NCBI GenBank assembly: GCA_963734685.1
Contig: CAVTIC010000007.1
Coordinates: 558,001 to 622,000, forward strand
DNA: 64,000 nucleotides
DNA from: JAOUEA01 sp963734685
GTDB lineage: Bacteria; Actinomycetota; UBA4738; HRBIN12
Direction: 5' to 3'
Position 1 is the first letter of the stretch. The number at the start of each line of letters is the position of its first letter. Of this stretch, positions 54,438 to 64,000 are shown in pieces. The translations under genes and the position numbers were made by a program. The notes beneath the pieces were generated by a model. The model saw only the letters and a program-made list of their open reading frames with translations, ran no database searches and was not told the origin of the DNA.

Positions 54438-55118
54438 CTGGCCGAGCCCTGGTACCACATCGCCAAGGCCGTGGCGATCCCGCCGGTTCGGGCGTGGTTC
54501 AGGCTCCGCTACCGGGGGCTCGAGCACATCCCTCGCACAGGCCCGGCGATCGTGGCGTGCAACCACGTCTCCTACCTCGACCCCCTGACGAACGCGTCTG
54601 CGGTGATGAAGGCGCGGCGCCGGCCCCGCTTCCTCGCCAAGGATGAGCTGTTCCACATCCCGTTGGTGGGCTGGGCTTTCAAGGGTGCGAAGCAGATCCC
54701 GGTGGTCCGCGGCACCGGCGACGCCACGGCGGCCCTGCGAGCGGCCGAGCGCGCGCTCGTCGAGGGCGAGGTCGTGGTGATCTATCCGGAGGGCACCGTG
54801 ACGAAGCGCCCCGACCATCTGCCGATGCCGGGCAAGACCGGGGCCGTGCGACTCTCGCTTGCGACCGGCGTGCCGATCACGCCGCTCGTGAGTTGGGGCT
54901 CGCATGCCGTGTGGCAGAAGTCGGGGAAGGGAAGCCTGAAGTACGGGCGCCCGATCTGGTTGTGGGTCGGTCCGCCGATCGATCTGTCGAGCCGGCCCGG
55001 TCACGCGGGCGACGCCGAGGCGCTCCGCACCATGACCACCGATCTCATGGCCGTGCTCACCGCGATGGTGGAGGACCTCCGGACCGCGTACCCCGAGCGG
55101 TGGTCCGACGACGGGTAG
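54438..55118 (+). CDS. plsC: 1-acyl-sn-glycerol-3-phosphate acyltransferase
   Basis: 226 residues. IVACNHVSYLDPLT holds the catalytic NHxxxxD motif and VVVIYPEGTVT the substrate-binding PEGT motif of PlsC. It acylates lysophosphatidate at the membrane. The coding frame upstream reads LAEPWYHIAKAVAIPP, the normal beginning of actinobacterial PlsC, but its first codon is CTG, at 54438, behind AGGAGG (54425-54430). GTG at 54471 would cut 11 conserved residues. So either a CTG start or an A-to-C error. Confidence 0.88.
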   Translation: MAEPWYHIAKAVAIPPVRAWFRLRYRGLEHIPRTGPAIVACNHVSYLDPLTNASAVMKARRRPRFLAKDELFHIPLVGWAFKGAKQIPVVRGTGDATAALRAAERALVEGEVVVIYPEGTVTKRPDHLPMPGKTGAVRLSLATGVPITPLVSWGSHAVWQKSGKGSLKYGRPIWLWVGPPIDLSSRPGHAGDAEALRTMTTDLMAVLTAMVEDLRTAYPERWSDDG

Positions 55119-55121
55119 GCT
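55116..55121 (+). promoter_or_regulatory. -10 box (TAGGCT) of the Cys/Met PLP enzyme gene
   Basis: TAGGCT ends 6 nt before the ATG at 55128 and overlaps the plsC stop codon. No Shine-Dalgarno sequence. Confidence 0.45.
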
Positions 55122-55127
55122 CCGGGC

Positions 55128-56306
55128 ATGACCGAGGAGCGCGGATTCTCGACGCGGGCCGTGCACGGCGCGACGCCGCCGGTCGACCAGCAGACGCCGA
55201 GCGTGCCCCTCTACCAGACCTCGACGTTCCGGTTCCCGGACTCCGAGGCCTACGCCGAGACGATCTCGTTCCGGTCGCCGGGCTACACCTACTCCCGCGG
55301 ATACGGGAACCCGACGGTGGCTGCGTTCGAGCATCAGATGGCCTCGCTCGAGGGCACCGGGGCGGCGTTCGGGTTCGCGTCGGGCATGGCGGCGATCCAC
55401 ACGGTGATCGCCGCGCATGCCGGGGCGGGGGACCGCGTGGTGCTGAGCACCGAGTTGTACGGGGGCACCTACGCGCTCGCGACCCGCGTGCTGCCGCGCA
55501 ACGGCATCGAGGTCACGCTCGTGGACCCGCACGATCTCGACGGCGTCCGCGCCGCCCTCCCGGGCGCGGTGTTGTTCCATGTGGAGACGATCGCGAACCC
55601 GAACGTCACCGTCGCCGACCTCCAGGCGCTCGGCGCCGCGTGCCGCGACGCGGGCGTCGCGGCCTCGGTCGACAACACGTTCGCCTCGCCCTACCTCTGC
55701 ACGCCGGCCTCCTACGGGTTCGAGTACGTGTGCCACTCGGCCACGAAGTACGTGGGCGGTCATCACGACCTGATCGCGGGCGTGGTCTGCACGAGCGAGG
55801 AAGGCCGTGAGCGTCTGCGCGACGTCGCGATCGACACCGGGGGGACGATGGCCCCGTTCGAGGCGTGGCTCTGCCTGCGCGGGCTGATGACGCTCGCGCT
55901 GCGCATGGACCGTCACTCCGCCAACGCGATGGCGCTGGCGACCGTGCTCGAGGGGCATCCGAAGGTGGAACGCGTGCGATACCCGGGGCTCGCGTCGCAT
56001 CCTCAGCACGATGTGGCGGCGCGCCAGTTCGCCCCGGGGTGCGGCGGCATGATGGCGATCGAGGTCGCGGGCGGCGTGGACGGCGGGCAGCGGTTCTGCG
56101 ACGCCCTCGAGCTCGCGTGGGTCGCGACCAGCCTCGGTGGCACGCACACGCTCGTCGGCCATGCGGCCTCGACGACGCACCGGCAGATGGACCCGGCCGC
56201 CCGCCGGGCCGCGGGCATCGCCGACGGACTGGTACGGGTGAGTGTCGGCATCGAGGACGTCGACGACATCCTCGACGACGTCCAAGGTGCCCTGGAGAAG
56301 GTATGA
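55128..56306 (+). CDS. PLP-dependent trans-sulfuration enzyme (cystathionine gamma-synthase/lyase or methionine gamma-lyase family)
   Basis: 392 residues, fold type I. GFSTRAVHGATPP and YSRGYGNPTVAAFE at the start; PLP lysine in CHSATKYVGGHHD; C-terminal RVSVGIEDVDDILDD. The family covers MetB, MetC-like, MccB and MGL; the exact reaction cannot be fixed. The residue before CHSATKY and the TPP-to-TSTF spacing fit many gamma-lyases. Its stop overlaps the ddl start, so they are coupled; in related actinobacteria gpsA usually lies here. Confidence 0.85.
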   Translation: MTEERGFSTRAVHGATPPVDQQTPSVPLYQTSTFRFPDSEAYAETISFRSPGYTYSRGYGNPTVAAFEHQMASLEGTGAAFGFASGMAAIHTVIAAHAGAGDRVVLSTELYGGTYALATRVLPRNGIEVTLVDPHDLDGVRAALPGAVLFHVETIANPNVTVADLQALGAACRDAGVAASVDNTFASPYLCTPASYGFEYVCHSATKYVGGHHDLIAGVVCTSEEGRERLRDVAIDTGGTMAPFEAWLCLRGLMTLALRMDRHSANAMALATVLEGHPKVERVRYPGLASHPQHDVAARQFAPGCGGMMAIEVAGGVDGGQRFCDALELAWVATSLGGTHTLVGHAASTTHRQMDPAARRAAGIADGLVRVSVGIEDVDDILDDVQGALEKV

Positions 56307-57433
56307 CCGACCGGCGGCGCATCGTGGTCCTGTTCGGGGGTCGGTCCGCCGAGCACGAGATCAGTTGCCTCTCCGCCCGATCGGTGATGGACGCGCTCGA
56401 CCCGCAGCGCTTCGACGTGGTGCCGGTCGGTATCACGAAGGACGGCACGTGGCACCTGATGTCTGGCCCGCCCGCGCTGCCGACGGAGACCGGGCGCATG
56501 CCTGAGGTATCACGTGGCGCCGGGGCGGGCGCGGGGGTCGCGCTGGCGGGGGAGGGCGCCACGCGCGAGCTCGTCGGCGCAGACGGCAGCCGCGCCCCGG
56601 TCGACGTCGTGTTGCCCGTGTTGCACGGCCCGATGGGGGAGGACGGCGCGGTGCAGGGCATGTTCGAGCTCGCCGACGTGCCCTACGTGGGCGCCGGCGT
56701 GCTGGGGTCGGCGATCGGCATGGACAAGGCGATCCAGAAGGTGCTGTTCGCCGCGGCCGGACTGCCCGTTGGGCCCTGGGAGGCCGTGCGTGAACCGGAG
56801 TGGCTCGAGGATCCCGACGGGGTGACCTCGCGGGTCGCGGCGCTGGGGTACCCGGTCTTCTCCAAACCCGCCACGCTCGGTTCCTCGGTCGGCATCACGA
56901 AGGTCCACGATCACGACGAGCTCGACGCGTCGATGGCCGAGGCGTTCCGATTCGCGCGGAAGGTCGTGGTGGAACAAGGGTTCGAGGGCGTGCGCGAGAT
57001 CGAGTGTGCGGTGCTCGGCAACGACGAGCCGGTGGCGTCGATCTGCGGAGAGGTCGTGCCCACGGGCCACGAGTTCTACGACTACGCCTCGAAGTACCTC
57101 GATGACGACGGGGCTCGGCTCGACATCCCGGCCGATCTCGACCCGCAGGTGCAGGCTCGCGTGCAGAGGATGGCGGTCACAGCGTTCCAGGCCGTCGAGT
57201 GCTGGGGTATGGCGCGCGTGGACTTCTTCGTGCGCGCTGAGGAGCTGTTCATCAACGAGATCAACACGATCCCGGGGTTCACGTCGATCAGCATGTACCC
57301 GAAGCTCTGGGAGGCGAGCGGCCTCGTCTACGGCGACCTGATCGAGCGGCTGATCGACCTCGCGGTCGAGCGACACGATGCTGAGCGCGCGAAGCGCACG
57401 ACCGCTCCGGAACTGGAGGTGCCCCCGCGCTGA
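56303..57433 (+). CDS. ddl: D-alanine--D-alanine ligase
   Basis: 376 residues, ATP-grasp fold. VVLFGGRSAEHEISCLSARS is the N-terminal signature; LPVLHGPMGEDGAVQG, FSKPATLGSSVGITKV and FINEINTIPGFTSISMYPKLW complete it. Joins two D-Ala for peptidoglycan precursors in the cytoplasm. Tyr/Ser-type omega-loop residues could not be checked reliably. ATG overlaps the upstream stop (ATGA). Confidence 0.95.
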   Translation: MTDRRRIVVLFGGRSAEHEISCLSARSVMDALDPQRFDVVPVGITKDGTWHLMSGPPALPTETGRMPEVSRGAGAGAGVALAGEGATRELVGADGSRAPVDVVLPVLHGPMGEDGAVQGMFELADVPYVGAGVLGSAIGMDKAIQKVLFAAAGLPVGPWEAVREPEWLEDPDGVTSRVAALGYPVFSKPATLGSSVGITKVHDHDELDASMAEAFRFARKVVVEQGFEGVREIECAVLGNDEPVASICGEVVPTGHEFYDYASKYLDDDGARLDIPADLDPQVQARVQRMAVTAFQAVECWGMARVDFFVRAEELFINEINTIPGFTSISMYPKLWEASGLVYGDLIERLIDLAVERHDAERAKRTTAPELEVPPR

Positions 57434-57463
57434 GCCGGTGCGCCCCCGGGCGGACCGACAGGG

Positions 57464-57697
57464 CTACAGGTGCACGACCGGACAGGTGAGCGTTCGGGTG
57501 ATGCCTTCGACCGCCTGGATCCGGGCGACGACCAGCTTCCCGAGCTCGTCGACGGTCTTGGCCTCGGCGCGCACGACCACGTCGTAAGGGCCGGTCACGT
57601 CCTCGGCCTCCGCCACGCCGGTGATCGCTCGCACCGCGTCGGCGACCGACGCGGCCTTGCCAACCTCGGTCTGGATCAGGATGTACGCGTGAACCAC
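57464..57697 (-). CDS. Stand-alone Lrp/AsnC ligand-binding (RAM) domain protein
   Basis: 77 residues, only the alpha-beta sandwich: VHAYILIQTEVGKAASVADA, GPYDVVVRAEAKTVDELGK, VEGITRTLTCPVVHL. There is no DNA-binding helix-turn-helix, so it is not a repressor by itself; such proteins bind amino acids and may modulate Lrp partners. GTG start with GGAGGGGG. Located between ddl and thiL as in many actinobacteria. Confidence 0.85.
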   Translation of the reverse strand: MVHAYILIQTEVGKAASVADAVRAITGVAEAEDVTGPYDVVVRAEAKTVDELGKLVVARIQAVEGITRTLTCPVVHL

Positions 57698-57775
57698 TGG
57701 TGCCCCCTCCGAGCTCGGTGAGGAGGCTGATGCTAGCCGTGGACGCGCAGGCGGCGCAACGCGCATCCTGGAGGT

Positions 57776-58411
57776 GTGTTCAAAGATCGCATGGACGCCG
57801 GGCGACGATTGGGGGCGGTCCTCGCGGACGGGATCGAGCCGCCCGTGGTCGTGCTCGGTGTCGCCCGGGGAGGAGTGGTGGTCGCCGCCGAGGTCGCGGC
57901 CGCGCTCGGTGCCCCGCTCGATGTGGTGATCCCCAGGAAGCTCGGCGCGCCCGGCAACCCCGAATTGGGGATCGGCGCCGTCGCCCCGGGGGTCAGGGTG
58001 GTCGACCGGTCGATCGTCGACGCCCTCGGTGTCTCCGAGGGGTACATCGAGTCCGAGGCGGCGCGGCAGGAAGCGGAGATCGAGCGGCGGACCGCCGCCT
58101 TCCGCGAGGGACGAGCTGCGCGCGATCTCAGCGGAGCGACGGTCGTCGTGGTGGACGATGGGGTGGCGACCGGGGTGACCGCGCTCGCGGCGCTGCGATG
58201 GGCCCGAGTCCAAGGAGCCGCCGAGGTGGTCTTCGCCGCGCCGGTCGGGCCGGTCGGGGTGGAGCACCGTCTGGCCGACAGCTGCGATCGTTGCGTCGTG
58301 CTGCTGCAACCTCCGAACCTCATGGCCGTCGGCCAGTGGTACGAACGCTTCGAGCAGGTCACCGATGACGAGGTGCGGGCCGTGCTCCGGCTCGCGGAGC
58401 CTCCGGAGTGA
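57776..58411 (+). CDS. Phosphoribosyltransferase-domain protein
   Basis: 211 residues. PRPP-binding motif VVVVDDGVATGVTALAAL and N-terminal LGVARGGVVVAAEVAAAL match the type I PRTase group often found beside dienelactone hydrolase or stress genes. Target base or hydrolysis activity unknown. GTG start; its stop overlaps the next gene. Confidence 0.8.
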   Translation: MFKDRMDAGRRLGAVLADGIEPPVVVLGVARGGVVVAAEVAAALGAPLDVVIPRKLGAPGNPELGIGAVAPGVRVVDRSIVDALGVSEGYIESEAARQEAEIERRTAAFREGRAARDLSGATVVVVDDGVATGVTALAALRWARVQGAAEVVFAAPVGPVGVEHRLADSCDRCVVLLQPPNLMAVGQWYERFEQVTDDEVRAVLRLAEPPE

Positions 58412-58722
58412 AGGCGTTAGAGATCGCGGTGGCCGTCGTCTGCGCAGCCCTGGGGATCAGGTCGCTGGTGCACTGGGCACGAGAACCGTACGAGAGCCCA
58501 CGGATGTCCGATCTCGTGCTGTACGCACTCTTCGTCACCGGGCGGGTGGGGCTGTGGCTCGTACTCGCTCTCGCCTTCACCCTCTATGCCCTCACGGACA
58601 CGCAAGGCCGCGCGTTCACCGACGATGCCCGGGAGTATCAGTGGCTCTACCTCGTGTTCCTGGCGCTCGGAGCCCTGCAGTTCGTGACGGCCTACTTCCT
58701 CGGTCAGCGCGCGAAACGCTGA
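58408..58722 (+). CDS. Small integral membrane protein
   Basis: 104 residues with three hydrophobic segments (LEIAVAVVCAALGIRSLVHW, LYALFVTGRVGLWLVLALAF, WLYLVFLALGALQFVTAYFL). GTG overlaps the phosphoribosyltransferase stop. Family not recognised. Confidence 0.7.
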   Translation: MKALEIAVAVVCAALGIRSLVHWAREPYESPRMSDLVLYALFVTGRVGLWLVLALAFTLYALTDTQGRAFTDDAREYQWLYLVFLALGALQFVTAYFLGQRAKR

Positions 58723-58731
58723 TGAGCCGCG

Positions 58732-60817
<2,086 letters not shown>

Positions 60818-60857
60818 CGTTCCCCTCCGTCCAGCGTCGCGTCTCACGCTGTGGATA

Positions 60858-60882
60858 GCATATACCCAGGGGGGGTATATGC
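60858..60882. promoter_or_regulatory. CsoR-like palindromic operator upstream of the copper ATPase
   Basis: Perfect inverted repeat GCATATACCC-N5-GGGTATATGC, 41 nt before the ATPase GTG. ATACCC-N-GGGTAT is the pattern of CsoR-family copper/nickel sensor operators. It is the strongest palindrome noticed in the window. No csoR gene lies nearby. Confidence 0.6.
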
Positions 60883-60965
60883 CATGCCACGTTGTTCCGA
60901 GGGGATCGAGGGACACGAAGGCCGGTTGGGTATGCCAGTGCCTTCCTGGTGGAACCGGCGAGCGC

Positions 60966-62465
60966 TCAGCCCACGGCCTTGATGATCTCCTCGCTGAGCT
61001 GCGTGAACTGCTGCAGGTGGGCGACACGATCGCTCTTCAGGCTCTCCACCATCAGGGCGTACTCGTCGCCCCGGCCCTGCCGCTCGTAGAGCTTCCGCGG
61101 CTGGAGCTTCTCGTGGTCGTCGAGGTCGGGCACCGAGGTCGCGACCTGGTAGCCGAAGTCCGGGTCGTCCTCGAACGAGATCGTCCGCTCGGCGATGCCC
61201 TTGACGCACGCCGACGTGTCGGGGATGCGCAGCTTCTTCGAGCGGTCGTCGTCGTCCTTGCCGCCGACACGCCCGGTGTTCAGCAGGTACGTCTCGATCG
61301 GGTGCGTCGCGAGCAGTTCCAGCAGGCGGTTGCCCTGCAGTCCGTGGGGGAGCGGGAAGAACGGGTTCGTGCCGGGCACCCGCAGGAACTTGCCCTCTTC
61401 GGCGGCGCCGCCGGCGGCGGTGCCGGTGGTCTCGCCGAGCATGAAGAACGCGGCCGCCTGTTCCTGGTTCAACCTCGACACCGCCGGGATGATGTTCTCG
61501 TTGCGGTTCAGGATCAGCAGGTAGTCGACCGGGCCGACGTCACGGGCGTCGCCGTAGGCCATCAGATCCTTCATCTCGAAGACCGCGCGACCGTTCTTCG
61601 TGTAGTTCTCATTGAAGAAGTCGATCGTGCCGCCGTCGTCCATGAAGACGTTCTCGAGGTAGGCGGTGGGCTTCACCACGGCTCCGTGGATCGACGGCTC
61701 GAAGTCGGGGTCGAGTCCGAACGTCTTCGCGAAACAGCCGTTCTCGGTGCCGTAGGCGTGCCCGCCGGGCATCAGGCCGACGAAATCGTCCTGGATCGGC
61801 AGCGAGCCGTTCTGCGTGGTGAACGTCGTGGTCGTCTTCCCGGTGCCGGACAGACCGATGATCATGAAGACCTTGTCGCCGTGCTCGGTCGGAATCACCT
61901 TGAGCCCGGCGTGCAGCGCGAGGCCGCCCTTGTTGTAGACGATGTCGTTCCACATGCGCAGGCCGCCCTTCTTGGACTCACCGAAGTAGTCCGAGTTCAG
62001 GACGCGCGTCACGTACTCGTCCAGGTCGACCGCGATCACACGGTCGTCGGGATAGCCGGGCGCTTCGAGGCCCGGTGTGTAGATCACCTGCACCTCCGGC
62101 TCGGCACCGTCGTTGCGCTCGAAGTAGAGCTTCTGCTGCATGCCTGCGATGTTCGCGTAGCGCTTCTCCATCAGCAGGCGCGCCGCCGTGCGCATCTCGG
62201 GATCGTTGCCGATGTAGCCGTCGATCTGGACCATGTCGTGCTCGGCGATGTAGGCGTCCTGCATCGCCGCGATCGTGCCGTAGTCCTCGCGCGACATCGT
62301 CTTGCCGCTGGACTCGCGATCGACCACGTAGGTGCTCGCGGCGCTCCGCGAGAGCACGGTGGTCTGGGTATTCGTGTTGTCGTACTCGGAGAGGCGTGTC
62401 TCGGGCATCGCTTCGGTGAATCGCCTGAGTTCTTCAGGGCTGGGGTTGACGAGAACCTCTGCCAC
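60966..62465 (-). CDS. pckA: Phosphoenolpyruvate carboxykinase (ATP)
   Basis: 499 residues, gluconeogenic oxaloacetate to PEP. ATP-binding loop MIIGLSGTGKTTTTFT, metal/substrate region NGSLPIQDDFVG, ENGCFAKT and RPS-like GRVGGK. The ATP-type enzyme contrasts with the GTP-type of mycobacteria. GTG at 62465 behind AGGAGG, divergent from thiL. Confidence 0.95.
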   Translation of the reverse strand: MAEVLVNPSPEELRRFTEAMPETRLSEYDNTNTQTTVLSRSAASTYVVDRESSGKTMSREDYGTIAAMQDAYIAEHDMVQIDGYIGNDPEMRTAARLLMEKRYANIAGMQQKLYFERNDGAEPEVQVIYTPGLEAPGYPDDRVIAVDLDEYVTRVLNSDYFGESKKGGLRMWNDIVYNKGGLALHAGLKVIPTEHGDKVFMIIGLSGTGKTTTTFTTQNGSLPIQDDFVGLMPGGHAYGTENGCFAKTFGLDPDFEPSIHGAVVKPTAYLENVFMDDGGTIDFFNENYTKNGRAVFEMKDLMAYGDARDVGPVDYLLILNRNENIIPAVSRLNQEQAAAFFMLGETTGTAAGGAAEEGKFLRVPGTNPFFPLPHGLQGNRLLELLATHPIETYLLNTGRVGGKDDDDRSKKLRIPDTSACVKGIAERTISFEDDPDFGYQVATSVPDLDDHEKLQPRKLYERQGRGDEYALMVESLKSDRVAHLQQFTQLSEEIIKAVG

Positions 62466-62628
62466 GGTGGGCCTCCTCGCGGGAGTCGTGTGGACCGACG
62501 GGCACCGAGCAGTGGTCGCGTCGGAGTACGGTGGAAGTCTACCGAACGGCGTTCACGCCCCTGTTCGCGCAGCCGGCTCGACGCCGCCCGGTTCCACACG
62601 AGCGTCTACCGACGGGAGGCGGCGGCCC

Positions 62629-63582
62629 ATGCACATCGGGGAACGAGCGCTGCTGGAGGCGATCTTCAAGGTGCTCTCCGGGGCCGGTCCGGAGGTGCGC
62701 GTCGGCGTGGGCGATGATGCCGCCGTGATCGCGCCCGGAACGGGCGACCTCGTCCTCACCGTCGACGAGATGGTTGAGTGGACGCACTTCGACCGCGCGA
62801 TCGCGACCGCGCGTGAGATCGGATATCGGGCGGTGGTGGTCGCGCTCAGCGACATCGCGGCGATGGCGGCGAGCCCGCGCGCCGCCTTGTGTGCCCTGAC
62901 CCTCAGTGACGACATCGACGAGGCATGGACGATGGAGCTGTTCGCGGGCATGCGGGAGGCGTGCGACGAGTACGCGCTCTGGCTCGTGGGTGGCAACCTC
63001 GTCAGGGGTGGGGCGGTGTCGATCGCGATCACCGTGACGGGCGAGGTCGCGCCCGGCCGCGCCGTCCGGCGAGCAGGGGCGCAGGTCGGGGATCGCCTGC
63101 TGGTCACCGGCACCCTCGGGGGAGCCGCGGCCGGGCTGCGGCTCGCCCGCGAAGGACGCGACTGGGATCCCGAGCATCGAGCCGCGGTCGCTCCGTACTT
63201 CCGGCCGGTGGCGCGCGTCGGTGAGGCGGGCGTGCTCGCCGCCCGCGGAGCGACGTCCATGATCGACGTGTCGGACGGATTCGCGCTCGATCTCGCACGG
63301 CTCGTGGAGGCGAGCGGTGTGGGAGCCAGCGTGCGTCTCGGGGACCTGCCCGTCGCCGCGGGGGCCTCGCCCGCCGACGCCCTCTCGGGCGGCGACGACT
63401 ACGAGCTGCTCGTGACGCTGCCCGACGTCGAGGCGGCAACAGGCGCGCGTGAGGACCTGAGTGATCGGTTCGGCGTGTCTCTCACGGACGTCGGTGACAT
63501 CACGACGAGCGCTCTGGTTGCTGTGGAGCGGGACGGTGACGAGCGCACGCTCGAGCCGGAGGGCTGGGACCACTTGGCGTGA
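62629..63582 (+). CDS. thiL: Thiamine-monophosphate kinase
   Basis: 317 residues. GVGDDAAVIAPGTG, DEMVEWTHF, AVVVALSDIAAMAASP and SMIDVSDGFALDLARL, the AIRS/ThiL pattern. Phosphorylates thiamine monophosphate to the diphosphate. ATG behind GGGAGG; longer in-frame reads cross the divergent promoter region. Followed by rpmB on the other strand, as commonly seen in actinobacteria. Confidence 0.93.
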   Translation: MHIGERALLEAIFKVLSGAGPEVRVGVGDDAAVIAPGTGDLVLTVDEMVEWTHFDRAIATAREIGYRAVVVALSDIAAMAASPRAALCALTLSDDIDEAWTMELFAGMREACDEYALWLVGGNLVRGGAVSIAITVTGEVAPGRAVRRAGAQVGDRLLVTGTLGGAAAGLRLAREGRDWDPEHRAAVAPYFRPVARVGEAGVLAARGATSMIDVSDGFALDLARLVEASGVGASVRLGDLPVAAGASPADALSGGDDYELLVTLPDVEAATGAREDLSDRFGVSLTDVGDITTSALVAVERDGDERTLEPEGWDHLA

Positions 63583-63616
63583 GGACGGGGTTGGAGGCCT
63601 AGGACGGCGACGGCGG

Positions 63617-63817
63617 CTACGAAGCGCGCGGGATGCGGGTGACCTTCCCGGCCTTGATGCATGACGTGCATGCGTACACGCGCCGGGGGGTGCCGTCGAC
63701 CAGGGCTCGCACGCGCTGCACGTTGGGGTTCCAACGGCGGTTGTTCCGCTTGTGGGAGAAAGTGACGGCTTTGCCGAAGAACGGCTTCTTGCCGCAGATA
63801 TCGCAGACCGCTGCCAT
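63617..63817 (-). CDS. rpmB: 50S ribosomal protein L28
   Basis: 66 residues. MAAVCDICGKKP and ACTSCIKAGKV give the CxxC...CxxC zinc-binding (C+) form of L28; SHKRNNRRWNPN is the conserved core. ATG start. Confidence 0.97.
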   Translation of the reverse strand: MAAVCDICGKKPFFGKAVTFSHKRNNRRWNPNVQRVRALVDGTPRRVYACTSCIKAGKVTRIPRAS

Positions 63818-63876
63818 AGCCCGACGAGGCTACCAGACGGTTGCGCGACTCCGGCCAGTCGGTTGCGCCTCCGCGG

Positions 63877-64000
63877 TCAGCTCGAGATCGCTGCGAGGTG
63901 CTCGTCGAGCGCGCTCTGGCTGAGCTCGCCGTCGACCTTCGCGACCTGGTTCCCCTCGGCATCGAAGAAGACGGTGACCGGGAGTCCGAAGCTTCCGAGA
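63877..64000 (-). CDS. Thioredoxin-fold protein (TlpA/ResA-like), C-terminal fragment
   Basis: Reads through the window end. LGSFGLPVTVFFDAEGNQVA matches the cis-Pro region of thioredoxin-like redox proteins (GxPxTVFFD), followed by the last helix. Catalytic CxxC would be upstream of the window. Probably membrane-linked thiol-disulfide reductase; only the last ~40 residues are present. Confidence 0.65.
   Translation of the reverse strand, partial: LGSFGLPVTVFFDAEGNQVAKVDGELSQSALDEHLAAISS

Overview
The window is GC-rich (roughly two thirds to 70 % GC by eye) and almost fully coding. It looks like the chromosome of a free-living actinobacterium (Actinomycetota). The evidence is a cofC gene and an F420-type luciferase-like oxidoreductase, frequent GTG starts, ATGA/GTGA gene overlaps, many starts preceded directly by a TANNNT -10 box, and a gene order running FAH protein, gltX, tRNA-Glu, tRNA-Gln, HU, cofC, plsC, ddl, Lrp-type protein, thiL, rpmB that I recall from Streptomyces and relatives. 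Class or genus cannot be fixed from sequence alone. ATP-type PEP carboxykinase and a long Thermus-type isocitrate dehydrogenase would suit a deep-branching lineage.

Layout. 0-5.3 kb: a membrane-anchored sigma-like protein, aminopeptidase N, and a coupled cupredoxin/DUF2330 pair. 5.4-11.4 kb: a catabolic cluster (aldehyde dehydrogenase, class III extradiol dioxygenase, permease, aromatic-amino-acid-type decarboxylase, MarR regulator) resembling homoprotocatechuate degradation. 11.4-18.5 kb: a seven-gene minus-strand operon with two glutamine-synthetase-like enzymes, two SDRs, a P450, a SnoaL-like protein and an F420-type oxidoreductase. A second P450 is divergent from it. 19.9-29.7 kb: polyamine/amine-type permease, Usp, PotD-like lipoprotein, MetE-like protein, nitronate-monooxygenase-like enzyme, glutamine amidotransferase, GH76-like protein, FAH protein and ADC-family protein. 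Together the two gene sets suggest gamma-glutamylated amine and aromatic catabolism.

29.8-35.4 kb: a VWA/solute-binding protein, a coiled-coil membrane protein and PspA (envelope stress module), then an FAH protein and gltX. This stretch carries nine apparent single-base frameshifts, including one in the essential gltX. Sequence error is more likely than gene decay.

35.6-52.3 kb: MFS exporter, P2-type ATPase, secreted DUF1996 protein, a decayed tyrosine recombinase beside tRNA-Glu, EamA transporter, ArsR-type regulator, isocitrate dehydrogenase, and four tandem paralogous secreted phosphoesterases (phospholipase C/acid phosphatase family), followed by tRNA-Gln.

52.5-64 kb: mostly housekeeping genes (HU, cofC, bioY, plsC, a Cys/Met PLP enzyme, ddl, Lrp-type protein, phosphoribosyltransferase, copper-type P-ATPase with a CsoR-like palindrome upstream, pckA, thiL, rpmB, thioredoxin-fold fragment). 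No rRNA, CRISPR array or intact mobile element was seen.
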